Assembly (NCBI GenBank): GCA_021324465.1
Contig: JAJPJB010000008.1
Location: 1-64,000, forward strand
Direction of reading: 5' to 3'
Length of the DNA: 64,000 bases
Origin: Hyphomicrobiaceae bacterium
GTDB taxonomy: Bacteria; Pseudomonadota; Alphaproteobacteria; Rhizobiales; Xanthobacteraceae
Part shown: positions 10,133 to 18,622 of the stretch, piece by piece
Numbering within the stretch: position 1 is the first letter of the stretch
Layout: every line of letters begins with the position of its first letter
Program-made: the position numbers and the translations under genes
The notes under the pieces: generated by a model
What the model was told of the DNA's origin: nothing
Seen by the model: only the letters and a program-made list of their open reading frames with translations
The model's database searches: none

Positions 10133-11224
10133 TTAGCTTTTGAACGGTGCGCGACCGACCAGATTTTGCTCGCGGTCGAAGACCAGAATTTCAATATCGA
10201 TGTTGCAACCGGCGACAAGATTCGCCGCGGTTTCGCGCGCCGCCTGCGCCACCCCGTCGCCGAGCGCAATTCCTTCGGCTTGCGTGAGCGCAAACGCTTG
10301 CGCCGCCGTATTAGCAGCGAGGATCCGCTCGCACAGGGCCGCCGAGCCGCCAGCGGCCGCGGCGAAATTGGCGAGTTCGCCGAGATCAACCGCGCCACGC
10401 TTGGAATGCAGGTCGCTCAGGCCCTGCGCCAGCTTAGTCATCTTGGCGACGCCGCCGGCGATGGTAACCCGCGGCACCGGATGACGGCGCAGATATTTCA
10501 GCATGCCGCCGACGAAATCGCCCATGTCGATCAGGGCAGTTTCCGGCAGGCTGTAAAGCTTTTGCACGCCGGCCTCGGAATTGGCGCCGGTCGCGCCGGC
10601 GATATGCGTGAGGCCCGCGGCCCGTGCGACGTCGATGCCGGAATGGATCGAATGAATCCAGGCCGAGCAGGAATAGGGCACAACGATGCCGGTGGTGCCG
10701 AGGATCGACAGACCGCCGATGATGCCGAGCCGCCGGTTCACGGTTTTTGCGGCCAGCGCTTCGCCGCCCGGAATGGCAATTTCCACTTCGACATCCGACG
10801 CACCACCGACCGCGGCCGCAACCTCGTCGATGGCCGCTTTGATCATCCGGCGCGGCACTGGATTAATGGCTGGTTCGCCCGGCGGCACGGGCAGCCCGGC
10901 GCGCGTGACCGTGCCCACGCCCTCGCCCGCTTTGAACGTGACGCCGGCGCCTCGCGCCCCGGCACGCACCGTGGCGCAGATCAGCGCGCCGTGCGTGACG
11001 TCGGGATCATCGCCCGCGTCCTTGATCACGCCAGCGAGCGCGGCGCCGTCCATCTTACGCGTCATGGCAAGCGCAAAGCTCGGCCGTTCGCCGCGCGGCA
11101 AGGTCACCTCGACCGGGTCGGGAAAATCACCGGTCAGCAGCGCGGCAAAAGCCGCCTTTGCCGCGGCCGTGGCGCAGGTGCCGGTGGTCCAACCCCGGCG
11201 CAATGGCGGGACCTGTTTGGTCAT
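10133..11224 (-). CDS. cbiD: Cobalt-precorrin-5B C1-methyltransferase CbiD
   Basis: CbiD methylates C1 of the corrin ring and is best known from the anaerobic pathway, where it does the job CobF does in the classical aerobic pathway. The 363-residue protein begins MTKQVPPLRRGWTTGTCATA; the RxGxTTGTCA start is the CbiD hallmark. PYSCSAWIHSIHSGIDVARA and GATGANSEAG are also family patterns. The start at 11224 is preceded by AAAGGA at good spacing. The ATG 48 bases upstream has no such site. The gene diverges from cobB across an 80-base gap and converges on cobM. No cobF is seen in the window, so CbiD probably supplies C1 methylation here. Confidence 0.93.
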   Translation of the reverse strand: MTKQVPPLRRGWTTGTCATAAAKAAFAALLTGDFPDPVEVTLPRGERPSFALAMTRKMDGAALAGVIKDAGDDPDVTHGALICATVRAGARGAGVTFKAGEGVGTVTRAGLPVPPGEPAINPVPRRMIKAAIDEVAAAVGGASDVEVEIAIPGGEALAAKTVNRRLGIIGGLSILGTTGIVVPYSCSAWIHSIHSGIDVARAAGLTHIAGATGANSEAGVQKLYSLPETALIDMGDFVGGMLKYLRRHPVPRVTIAGGVAKMTKLAQGLSDLHSKRGAVDLGELANFAAAAGGSAALCERILAANTAAQAFALTQAEGIALGDGVAQAARETAANLVAGCNIDIEILVFDREQNLVGRAPFKS

Positions 11225-11304
11225 CAGTATTCCTTTAGCTTTTCCTTTAGTCCTGCGGCAGGTGCGCGTCACCCACGAGCGCCAAGCGGCCGAAAGGAGC
11301 CGCG

Positions 11305-12624
11305 GTGAGCGCGCGCGGTCTCATTGTTGCGGCGCCGAGTTCCGGTGCAGGCAAGACCACGGTGACCCTTGCGATTTTGGCGGCGCTGACGCGGCGCGGA
11401 CTGACGGTCCGCGCCGCCAAAGCAGGGCCAGATTATATCGATCCAGCCTTCCATGCCGCCGCGATCGGCGGAGCCGGCGTCAATCTCGACAGCTGGGCCA
11501 TGTCGGACGCGCTGCTCGAGACGCTTGCCGCACGGGCGGCCGATGACGCCGATATTTTTGTCATCGAAGGAGCCATGGGCCTGTTCGACGGCCTTGGCGG
11601 ACCAAATGGCCGCCGTGGCGCCACCGCCGATCTCGCCTCACGGTTTGGTCTCCCGGTCGTTCTGGTGCTCGATGTCTCGCGGCAGGCGCAATCGGCCGCG
11701 GCACTGGTGCGTGGCTTCGCCGCACATGATCCTGCCGTCCGCATCGCAGGCGTGATCCTAAACCGCGTGGCGAGCGAGCGGCATCGCGCTCTGGTCGTCG
11801 ATGCGATCGCTACGCTTGGTATTCCCGTGCTTGGTGCGGTGCCGCGCGAAGCGGCGCTGGCGCTGCCTGAGCGGCATCTCGGCTTGGTGCAAGCCGCGGA
11901 GCACACGGCGCTCCCCGCGTTGATCGACCGGCTCGTCGGGATGGCCAATGCTCATATCGATCTCAACGCCGTTCTGATTTCCGCCGCTCCATTGGCCTTG
12001 GCACCCAATGCGGAGCACGCGGCGGCTTTGCCGCCACCGGGCCAGCGGATTGCACTCGCGCACGACCAAGCCTTCAGCTTTGCCTATCCGCATCTGATAA
12101 ACGGCTGGCGTGATGCCGGGGCCGAGATCATTCCGTTCTCGCCGCTTGCCGATGAGCCGCCGCCGGAGCATGCCGACAGCTGCTGGCTACCCGGCGGTTA
12201 TCCGGAGCTTCATGCCGAAAAGCTTGCCGCGGCCGCTCGCTTCATGTCCGGACTGCGGCGCTTTGCGCATACGCGGCCGGTGCATGGCGAATGCGGCGGC
12301 TACATGGTTCTGGGCCAGGTCCTTGAGGACGCTATCGGCAAGCAGCACGCAATGGCCGGGCTGCTTGGACATGCAACGAGCTTCGCACGGCGCAAATTGC
12401 ATCTGGGCTATCGCACGGCGCGGCTTCTCGCTGACAGCGCTTTGGGGAGCAAGGGCACCTTGGTGCGTGGACATGAATTCCACTACGCCTCCCTTATGGC
12501 GGCAGGGGACGACGATCCGCTGGCGGAGATGCAGGATGCCGAAGGCAAATCGCTCGGCGCCGGCGGCGGCCGCCGCGGCCGTGTCGGCGGCACCTTCTTT
12601 CACGCCATTGCCGCTGAGCCGTGA
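11305..12624 (+). CDS. cobB: Hydrogenobyrinate a,c-diamide synthase CobB
   Basis: CobB amidates the a and c carboxyl groups of hydrogenobyrinate, using glutamine and ATP, just before cobalt insertion. The N-terminal dethiobiotin-synthetase-like domain has the P-loop SSGAGKTT at residues 12-19, followed by AKAGPDYIDPAFH. The C-terminal glutamine-amidotransferase domain has C330 in GECGGYM. The 439-residue length is normal. The start is a GTG, chosen for AAAGGAG at 11293-11299, five bases upstream. It ends one base before the convergent cobT stop. Confidence 0.95.
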   Translation: MSARGLIVAAPSSGAGKTTVTLAILAALTRRGLTVRAAKAGPDYIDPAFHAAAIGGAGVNLDSWAMSDALLETLAARAADDADIFVIEGAMGLFDGLGGPNGRRGATADLASRFGLPVVLVLDVSRQAQSAAALVRGFAAHDPAVRIAGVILNRVASERHRALVVDAIATLGIPVLGAVPREAALALPERHLGLVQAAEHTALPALIDRLVGMANAHIDLNAVLISAAPLALAPNAEHAAALPPPGQRIALAHDQAFSFAYPHLINGWRDAGAEIIPFSPLADEPPPEHADSCWLPGGYPELHAEKLAAAARFMSGLRRFAHTRPVHGECGGYMVLGQVLEDAIGKQHAMAGLLGHATSFARRKLHLGYRTARLLADSALGSKGTLVRGHEFHYASLMAAGDDDPLAEMQDAEGKSLGAGGGRRGRVGGTFFHAIAAEP

Positions 12625-12625
12625 G

Positions 12626-13672
12626 TCAGCCTGCAGCTTTGGGCGCGGCCTCCTCTGCCGGCCGATCAGAGACACCCGCTTCGGCGAAGGTTGCCATGCC
12701 GGTATGGCACGCCAGTGCCGCCCGGAACAGCAGGAGCGCCACGGCGGCGCCGGACGCCTCGCCAAGCCGCATATCAAGATCGAGGAGCGGATCGAGCCCA
12801 AGCTCATCAAGCAGCATGCGGTGTCCCGCTTCGGCAGAAACATGCGCTGCTTGCACATGCGCCAGCGTATCGGCTCGCAGTCTGGCGAGCGGCGCGACCG
12901 CGGCCGTACAGACAAAACCATCGAGCAGAACCGGAACATTCTTGCGCCGCGCTGCAAGACAGGCGCCGAGAATGGCAGCGAGCTCGCGACCGCCGAGGGC
13001 TGCAGCGATGGCGAGCGGGTCGTGCAGCATGCCGGCGTGGCGCGCAAGCGCCTGGTCGATGGCGGCGCGCTTACGCGAAAGCCCGATTTCGTCGACGCCG
13101 GTGCCGCGGCCGGCCCAGCGCATGCCGCCGCCGCCGTACAAGGCGGCGGCGATGGCGGCCGCCGCGGTCGTATTGCCAATGCCCATCTCGCCGAGGCAGA
13201 TGAGATCGCAGTCGGCCGAGACCGCATCATAGCCAGCTGCGACGGCCGTCAAGAATTCGCCTTCGCCGAGCGCCGGCTGCAGCGTGAAATCGGCTGTGGG
13301 GCATTCCAATGACAGCGGAATGACCCGCAATGCCGCGCCGCCGGCACGGGCAAGCTGATTAATGGCCGCGCCGCCGGCGGCAAAATTTGCCACCATCTGC
13401 GCGGTCACTTCCGCGGGATAGGCGGAAACGCCTTGTCCGGCCACACCGTGATTGCCGGCAAAGACGAGAATTTCGACGCGATCGAGCCGCGGCGGCGCAT
13501 GGCCCTGCCAATGCGCAAGCCAGGCGACCAGATCTTCCAGCCGGCCAAGGCTCCGCGGCGGCTTGGTGAGCCTTGCTTCGCGCTGCGCCACCGCCGCGCT
13601 GGCCGCGGGAGAGCCTCCCGGCAGATCAAGACAAGCCGCACGCAAAGCGGAAAATGAGGTAAAATCGCCCAT
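12626..13672 (-). CDS. cobT: Nicotinate-nucleotide--dimethylbenzimidazole phosphoribosyltransferase
   Basis: This enzyme (CobT; called CobU in Pseudomonas denitrificans nomenclature, and not the chelatase CobT) makes alpha-ribazole phosphate from nicotinate mononucleotide and dimethylbenzimidazole for the lower ligand of B12. The 348-residue sequence shows FAGNHGVAGQGVSAYP, LICLGEMGIGNTTAA and LLDGFVCTAA, all characteristic. The initiator ATG at 13672 diverges from cobS with 46 bases between the starts. The two genes act in consecutive steps. Confidence 0.95.
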   Translation of the reverse strand: MGDFTSFSALRAACLDLPGGSPAASAAVAQREARLTKPPRSLGRLEDLVAWLAHWQGHAPPRLDRVEILVFAGNHGVAGQGVSAYPAEVTAQMVANFAAGGAAINQLARAGGAALRVIPLSLECPTADFTLQPALGEGEFLTAVAAGYDAVSADCDLICLGEMGIGNTTAAAAIAAALYGGGGMRWAGRGTGVDEIGLSRKRAAIDQALARHAGMLHDPLAIAAALGGRELAAILGACLAARRKNVPVLLDGFVCTAAVAPLARLRADTLAHVQAAHVSAEAGHRMLLDELGLDPLLDLDMRLGEASGAAVALLLFRAALACHTGMATFAEAGVSDRPAEEAAPKAAG

Positions 13673-13718
13673 TGAAAGTGTCTAGCAAATCGCGCCAAGC
13701 ACGGCCAGAAAAGCTCGC

Positions 13719-14489
13719 ATGATCACGCTGTCGGAAAACTGGCTTGCTGGCCGCTTGGCTGAGCTCAGGGCAAGCTTCGCCTTTTCCACGCGCCTGCCGC
13801 TTGCACGCGTGGTGCCCTCCGCACCAGCCAATCTCGCACTGGCCGCATGGGCTTTTCCCATTGTGGGCCTTGTTGTCGGCTTCATCGGCGCTGTGGTCTA
13901 CGGCATTCTGCACCGCGTTGGCGTGTTGGCGTGGCCGGCCGCGGCGCTAAGCGTTGCAGCGACCCTGCTCGCGACCGGCGCCCTCCATGAAGACGGACTG
14001 GCCGATACGGCGGATGGATTTGGCGGCGGCGCAACCAAAGAGGACAAGCTCGCCATTATGCGCGACAGCCGCATCGGCACTTATGGCGTCTGCGCCCTGA
14101 TCCTGGCGCTGCTGCTGCGGGTCGGCGTGCTGGCAAGTTTCTTTTCAACCGTGTCGGTCGGGTGGGCGCTGCTCGCCTCGCATTGCGGCGCGCGGGCAAG
14201 CATGGTCGCATTCATGTTCCTGGCACCGCCGGCGCGCAGCGACGGTCTATCCGCATCTGCGGGCCAGCCTCCGATAGAGAGTCTCACCGCTGCGGTGGTT
14301 TTGGGCCTGCTCGTTGTTGCGCTCTGTCTGGGTCCGTTGCGTATGTTCGCGGCGCTTATTTGTTTGCTCATCGTCGTCACAATAATGCTCTGGCTCAGTC
14401 GAAGGCAGATTGACGGTCAGACCGGCGATGTACTGGGCGCCGTCGAACAAGTCAGCGAGATCGTTATTTTGCTCGTGGCCTTGCGCTAA
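13719..14489 (+). CDS. cobS: Adenosylcobinamide-GDP ribazoletransferase CobS
   Basis: CobS (CobV in Pseudomonas denitrificans) joins alpha-ribazole or its phosphate to adenosylcobinamide-GDP, the final nucleotide-loop assembly step, in the inner membrane. The 256-residue protein is hydrophobic with about six or seven likely membrane spans. It carries the conserved loop HEDGLADTADGFGGG at about residues 89-103, followed by KLAIMRDSRIGTYG. It is the last cobalamin gene in the window. Confidence 0.94.
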   Translation: MITLSENWLAGRLAELRASFAFSTRLPLARVVPSAPANLALAAWAFPIVGLVVGFIGAVVYGILHRVGVLAWPAAALSVAATLLATGALHEDGLADTADGFGGGATKEDKLAIMRDSRIGTYGVCALILALLLRVGVLASFFSTVSVGWALLASHCGARASMVAFMFLAPPARSDGLSASAGQPPIESLTAAVVLGLLVVALCLGPLRMFAALICLLIVVTIMLWLSRRQIDGQTGDVLGAVEQVSEIVILLVALR

Positions 14490-14739
14490 GCCGGTCCGTT
14501 GATTGCTGCACAGATTTTGCACAGATTGAATCGCGTCTGCGCAGGTGACGCCGCTCACGCCTGCCAAGCACGTTGTTTGCATTGAGCTTTTGCTTGCGCC
14601 GCGGATTGGCACGAAGATTGAATGAACAAAGCGCCGGGACGTTGTCGAGCTTGGTGTTTTGGGCGCTCCTACAAATAGAACGAATACCGGAGGATCACCG
14701 ATGCACTTCAGATCGCAGAGAGCCGAGAGAATCGGCGCG
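14490..14739. other. Noncoding gap between cobS and the dehydrogenase gene
   Basis: This stretch separates two convergent genes. I see no tRNA, clear hairpin terminator or convincing gene. A short frame starting at 14701 behind a GGAGG would run into the antisense of the neighbouring dehydrogenase, so it is not called. Confidence 0.5.
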
Positions 14740-15855
14740 CTAGGCCGCTCGCCGGCCGTAATCCGCCTCAAGCGGCAGCTTGACCGGCTGCTTGAGCTTC
14801 GCCGACAGATCGAGGGCCTTGGTCAGCATCAGTCTGTCATGCGCTTCTGCCGCCGTGGCGGCCTGAGTGGAGAGCCCGAGCGAGACGCGATTGAGGAATG
14901 AATCGGTCTCTTCCCGCATCGGCCCGCGCAATTCGCCGAGCGCCATATCGCCGGGCGGATAGGAGCCGAGAAAGTCGACGAGTCGGCTCTGATCCGGCGC
15001 ATAGCCTTCGCTTTGCGGCGCCGAGACTGCGAGCACCATGTCGCGATGGGTATCGTCGATCGTGAGCACGCCATGCGTCCCGTTGATGCCGACTTCGAGG
15101 CTATAGACCGCGCCCGGCCAGGTGATCGGCAGCGCCCAGGAAATGTTAAGATGATAGACTGTGCCGTCCGCGCACATGATCATGCCAGCGGTGGCATCGA
15201 TACCTTTGTAGAGCGGCCCCAAGACCTTATCGACCGAGCGCGCATAGCATTCAACCGGTTCTTTGCCTTCGAGATACCACATCACGATGTCGAGCGCGTG
15301 GGTGCCGGAAATCACCATGGGCGAGATCGCGCTCGGGTCGTCCGTGCGCTTGTAATTGTCGATGGCGACCAGCCGATTCATGAAGGCGCGCGACGTCACC
15401 ATTGTGACATCGCCAAGCGCGCCGCTGCGCACCTTCTCCTTGCCGGCGAGCCATTTGCGGCGAAAGCGCTGGGTGTAACCGACGACGGCGTCGAGCTTGG
15501 CCTCGGTGATCGCTTTGAGCACGCGCGCGGATTGCGCGAGATCGGTGGCGAGCGGCTTTTCGATCAACATCGGCACGCCGCGCTCGACCGCCGCTAAAAT
15601 TGGATCGACATGGAGATGTTCGTCGGTGGCGATGATGGCGCAGTTCACCTCCGGCCGCGCCAAAAGCTCGCGATGACTGGTGGTGACGAAGTCGGCGTTA
15701 ATTTTTGCAGCGACATCGCCGCCGCGATTATGATTGAGCTCGGCAATGCCGATCCATTCGACTGCGGGATGACGCGCTGCCACTTCGCCGCGGAACAGAC
15801 CCACACGACCGGCGCCGATGATAGCGAGGCCGAGGCCCTTGGCGTGCTTTTTCAT
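14740..15855 (-). CDS. Gfo/Idh/MocA family oxidoreductase (second of a pair)
   Basis: This 371-residue protein is an NAD(P)-dependent dehydrogenase of the family that includes inositol 2-dehydrogenase and glucose-fructose oxidoreductase. The N-terminal Rossmann motif is IIGAGRVGLFRGE, and the catalytic lysine lies in IEKPLATDL near residue 100. The C-terminal substrate domain contains SGTHALDIVMWYLEG. The start is the ATG of an ATGA overlap with the upstream dehydrogenase, so the two are coupled. The two proteins are paralogues but clearly diverged, so they probably act on related substrates. The substrate cannot be read from the sequence; polyols or sugars are usual. Confidence 0.85.
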   Translation of the reverse strand: MKKHAKGLGLAIIGAGRVGLFRGEVAARHPAVEWIGIAELNHNRGGDVAAKINADFVTTSHRELLARPEVNCAIIATDEHLHVDPILAAVERGVPMLIEKPLATDLAQSARVLKAITEAKLDAVVGYTQRFRRKWLAGKEKVRSGALGDVTMVTSRAFMNRLVAIDNYKRTDDPSAISPMVISGTHALDIVMWYLEGKEPVECYARSVDKVLGPLYKGIDATAGMIMCADGTVYHLNISWALPITWPGAVYSLEVGINGTHGVLTIDDTHRDMVLAVSAPQSEGYAPDQSRLVDFLGSYPPGDMALGELRGPMREETDSFLNRVSLGLSTQAATAAEAHDRLMLTKALDLSAKLKQPVKLPLEADYGRRAA

Positions 15856-16943
15856 ACATTCAACCCCGCGCGGTTCTTTTGTTTCAGCTCGGCGATGCCG
15901 GAAATCGTCTCGTTGGTGAGCGGCAAATCGATCGGCTGGTTGCGGTCGGCCGACAGATCCGCCGCGCTATAGGTTTCCATGACGCGCCGGGCGCTTTCCG
16001 GCGTCACCATGACATTGGTGTCGCGGATGCAAGCTTCCAGAAAATGCATGGTCTCCGGCCCGATGCCGCCGGCATAGACGTGATCGACCCACTCGCCCGG
16101 CATAGTTGACATGGTGAATTCCTGACCGCGCTTTGCGGTATTCAGCCAGTTATCGCGCTGCGTGTCGTCGAGCGTAAGCGCGCCTTCGGTGCCGGTGATC
16201 TCGATCCAGGTCGAGCAGTAATTCGGGTAGCTCGGCGGAAAATTCCAGCCGCCGCCGATCATCACCACGACGCCGTTGTCCATGGTAACAGTCGTGAACA
16301 TGATGTCATGCGAGCCATTGACCTCCTTCATGTAGCCGTAGGCACCTTGACTGTAGACCCGCACCGGCTTGGCCGGCTCGAGCAGCCAGAACACAAAATC
16401 GAGATCGTGGGTGGATTCCATCACCACGGGCGACAGCCGCACCCGGCTGGCAATCTTCTTGCCGAGGTCGCGTGACAGATGCCGGCTGACCAGCACTGAA
16501 ACGACCTTGCCGAGCGTGCCGTCGACGATCTTCTTCTTGGCGTAGGCGATCTTCGGATTGAAGCGCTGCGAATAGCCAATAGTGAATTTCAGATTGTTGC
16601 GCTTGGAGAGCTGGATCAGTTCGTCAGCCTCCCACAGCTCCAGCGCGATCGGCTTTTCCAGCATCACGTTCTTGCCGGCCTTGAGGCAATCGCGTGCGAT
16701 CGGATAGTGGTTGGCCTCCGGCGTAGTCGAGATGTAAACGACCCGGATCTTGTCGTTCTTGATTATATCCTGATAGTCGAGCGTGGCGCTTGCCGGGTCA
16801 TAGAGCCTGCTCACTTCGGCGAGCCGATCCGGCTTGATGTCGCACAGGTGAAGCTTATCAACCAAAGCGGTGCGCGCCAGGGTCTCCGCCCGCAAGCCGC
16901 CGATCCATCCGACGCCAATTACCCCCGCTTCAACTGTCTTCAC
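15852..16943 (-). CDS. Gfo/Idh/MocA family oxidoreductase (first of a pair)
   Basis: This 363-residue NAD(P)-dependent dehydrogenase has the nucleotide-binding motif VIGVGWIGGLRAE at its N-terminus, EKPIALE with the catalytic lysine near residue 98, and TIGYSQRFNPK before the substrate domain. STHDLDFVFWLLEP is the counterpart of the conserved histidine region. The start is GTG at 16943; no ATG is available nearby. It is the upstream member of a translationally coupled pair. Its start lies 77 bases after the CoA-transferase beta gene, so the pair probably belongs to the same catabolic transcript. The substrate is unknown. Confidence 0.85.
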   Translation of the reverse strand: MKTVEAGVIGVGWIGGLRAETLARTALVDKLHLCDIKPDRLAEVSRLYDPASATLDYQDIIKNDKIRVVYISTTPEANHYPIARDCLKAGKNVMLEKPIALELWEADELIQLSKRNNLKFTIGYSQRFNPKIAYAKKKIVDGTLGKVVSVLVSRHLSRDLGKKIASRVRLSPVVMESTHDLDFVFWLLEPAKPVRVYSQGAYGYMKEVNGSHDIMFTTVTMDNGVVVMIGGGWNFPPSYPNYCSTWIEITGTEGALTLDDTQRDNWLNTAKRGQEFTMSTMPGEWVDHVYAGGIGPETMHFLEACIRDTNVMVTPESARRVMETYSAADLSADRNQPIDLPLTNETISGIAELKQKNRAGLNV

Positions 16944-17020
16944 CGCGTGTCCCTTCCCTGTCGCTTCTTATCGCGGGCGCATAAAAACCATGACGCGGCG
17001 GGCTAGGCAATGCTTCCAAG

Positions 17021-17783
17021 TCAGCGTGCGCAGGCGGTGGCGCCAAACACGCTTTGGGCAAATTGTGGATAGACCTCGGCCAGCATCGGCGCCACCCGCG
17101 AACGCATCAGACGCAACGTCTCGGTCGACGGCGCCGGTGTCACCGGGATATAGGCCGGCTGGTCGAAGGCGAACCCGGTATTCTCGATCACCTCATCAAC
17201 GCTGTGACCGGGATGGACGCTCTGGAGCCGAAAGCGCCTGTGCTGCCGATCGAAGGCGAACAAGCATAGGCTAGTGACCAGCGCAATCGGACCGCCAGGA
17301 CGGAAAACATGATCGGCGCTGCCGCCGGGCGCACTGACAAAATCGACTTTGGGCACCAGTGTGCGGCGGGAATGCTCGACCCGGAATAGGATCACCTTGG
17401 GCACGACATAATAGAGGTAAGCGGACCCAAACGAGCCGGGGAAGCGCGCCTTGGGGCGGGCGTAATCACCGATGCTGACGAGGTTGATATTGCCTGCCCC
17501 GTCGATCTGGCCGCCGGACAAAAAGAACACGTCGACGCGTCCCTGGCCCGCGCAATCGAACAGCTCGCGCGCACCGTCGGTGAAGAACGTGTGTGCGCGG
17601 CTGCCAAGCAGCGACACATAGGGTCTGCCGCCGCCACGCTCGCGCGCAAGCAGCGCCGCGGTCGCCGGAATCGGCGAGGCGGCGCCGACCGACATGGCGT
17701 ACATCGCCGATCAGCCGGCAGATGACGTCGGCGAGCAATTCCTCGTCACGGAACGGCTCAAGCGGCCCGCCGCTCATAAACAT
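17021..17783 (-). pseudogene. CoA-transferase beta subunit with an apparent frameshift
   Basis: The main frame (from 17704 down to 17021) encodes 227 residues resembling the B subunit of glutaconate/3-oxoacid CoA-transferase-like enzymes, beginning at VGAASPIPATAALLARE. Family members carry about 30 more residues before this motif. These are found just upstream in another frame: MFMSGGPLEPFRDEELLADV then ICRLIGDVRHV, from ATG 17783 (or 17777). The two parts meet at about 17690-17705, where one extra or two missing bases would join GDVRHV to VGAASP. The gene is therefore either broken, read by frameshifting, or affected by a sequence error. The N-terminal part overlaps the end of the alpha gene by 26 bases, as expected of coupled subunits. 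Confidence 0.75.
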
Positions 17784-18576
17784 ATCGCTGCAAATAGTCT
17801 GCAAAGCCTTCCGGGGCGGCGGCGAGCCGTGCATATTCGCTCATATGCGCCGCATCGATGGCATAATGATCGGGAAGCGATAGCGGCCAGGCGCCGCGCG
17901 GCTCGACAGCCACCGCTTCGACATAGAAGCCCGGCAGCGTGCCGGCGACGAGGGTCGGATCGCGCAACAGATCGCCGTCATGAATCGTCTCGACCGTTAC
18001 AACCGTCTTGCGCGCGGCGTGTGCCATCGTGATCAGCTCCCGTTGGGTGCCGACAAACACATTGCCGGAATGATCGGCCATCGGCGCGTGAAACAAGCCC
18101 ACATCGGGCGAGAGCGCCGGCAGCAGCACGATTGGATCGTCCTTGCCGAACGGATTGTCGATCACTCTCCAATCTCGCCGCTGCGCCAAAACGTCCGAGC
18201 CGATGAGCCCGCGCAGCGGCATGAACGGCACGCCTTTCTCGGCGGCCTGAAATTGCGCATGCAGGGCGGGACAGGTCGTGTCCAGCATGCGGACCGTGCC
18301 GGACAGAATCGCCGAAGTGAAGCATGGCGCCGGACCAAATTCGCCGAGGCTGACTGCGGAGGTCTCCAGGGTCTCGATGCAGCCGGCACCGATCAGAAGA
18401 TCAGCCTGCAGGCTAGAGGTCGGCAGCGCAATCAGATGCAGGCGGTTGATGCCGCGGCGAATGAGTGCGCGCGTCGCCGCCATCGCCGCGCCCGAGCTCT
18501 CGCGCGGCACCGCCAGCACACAGCCGTCTGCGATCGGCGCGAGAGCTTCGTCGAGTGAGCATATGATTGCCGTCAT
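17758..18576 (-). CDS. CoA-transferase alpha subunit (glutaconate CoA-transferase A-like)
   Basis: The 272-residue protein looks like the A subunit of a family I CoA-transferase: LIGAGCIETLETSAVSLGEF near residue 62, then DDPIVLLPALSPDVGLFHAP and ADHSGNVFVG. The A and B subunits form a heteromer that moves CoA between acids; related pairs such as IpdAB act instead as ring-opening hydrolases, so the exact chemistry is open. It lies 46 bases downstream of the molybdenum oxidoreductase gene and overlaps the beta subunit gene. An aldehyde oxidised by the neighbours to an acid could be activated here as a CoA thioester; this last point is inference. Confidence 0.8.
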   Translation of the reverse strand: MTAIICSLDEALAPIADGCVLAVPRESSGAAMAATRALIRRGINRLHLIALPTSSLQADLLIGAGCIETLETSAVSLGEFGPAPCFTSAILSGTVRMLDTTCPALHAQFQAAEKGVPFMPLRGLIGSDVLAQRRDWRVIDNPFGKDDPIVLLPALSPDVGLFHAPMADHSGNVFVGTQRELITMAHAARKTVVTVETIHDGDLLRDPTLVAGTLPGFYVEAVAVEPRGAWPLSLPDHYAIDAAHMSEYARLAAAPEGFADYLQRYVYERRAA

Positions 18577-18588
18577 AGGGGAAGCTTA

Positions 18589-18618
18589 CGCCCTCTCCTC
18601 GTTTCGGGGGAGAGGGCG
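18589..18618. repeat. GC-rich palindrome between the oxidoreductase and CoA-transferase genes
   Basis: A perfect 10-base inverted repeat, CGCCCTCTCC and GGAGAGGGCG, encloses a 10-base loop. No T-run follows on either strand, so it is not a standard terminator. It resembles the intergenic CCCTCTCC...GGAGAGGG palindromes common in Bradyrhizobium-type genomes. It might trim or stabilise the transcript between the two genes. Confidence 0.6.
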
Positions 18619-18622
18619 CGTC

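Noticed and set aside
11225-11304. Cobalamin riboswitch in the cbiD-cobB gap
   Set aside because: The gap is 80 bases, too short for the fold, and no B12-box was seen. A riboswitch may lie upstream of the window.
14701-14901. Short frame behind GGAGG after cobS
   Set aside because: Most of it is antisense to the dehydrogenase end; only the ribosome-like site supports it.
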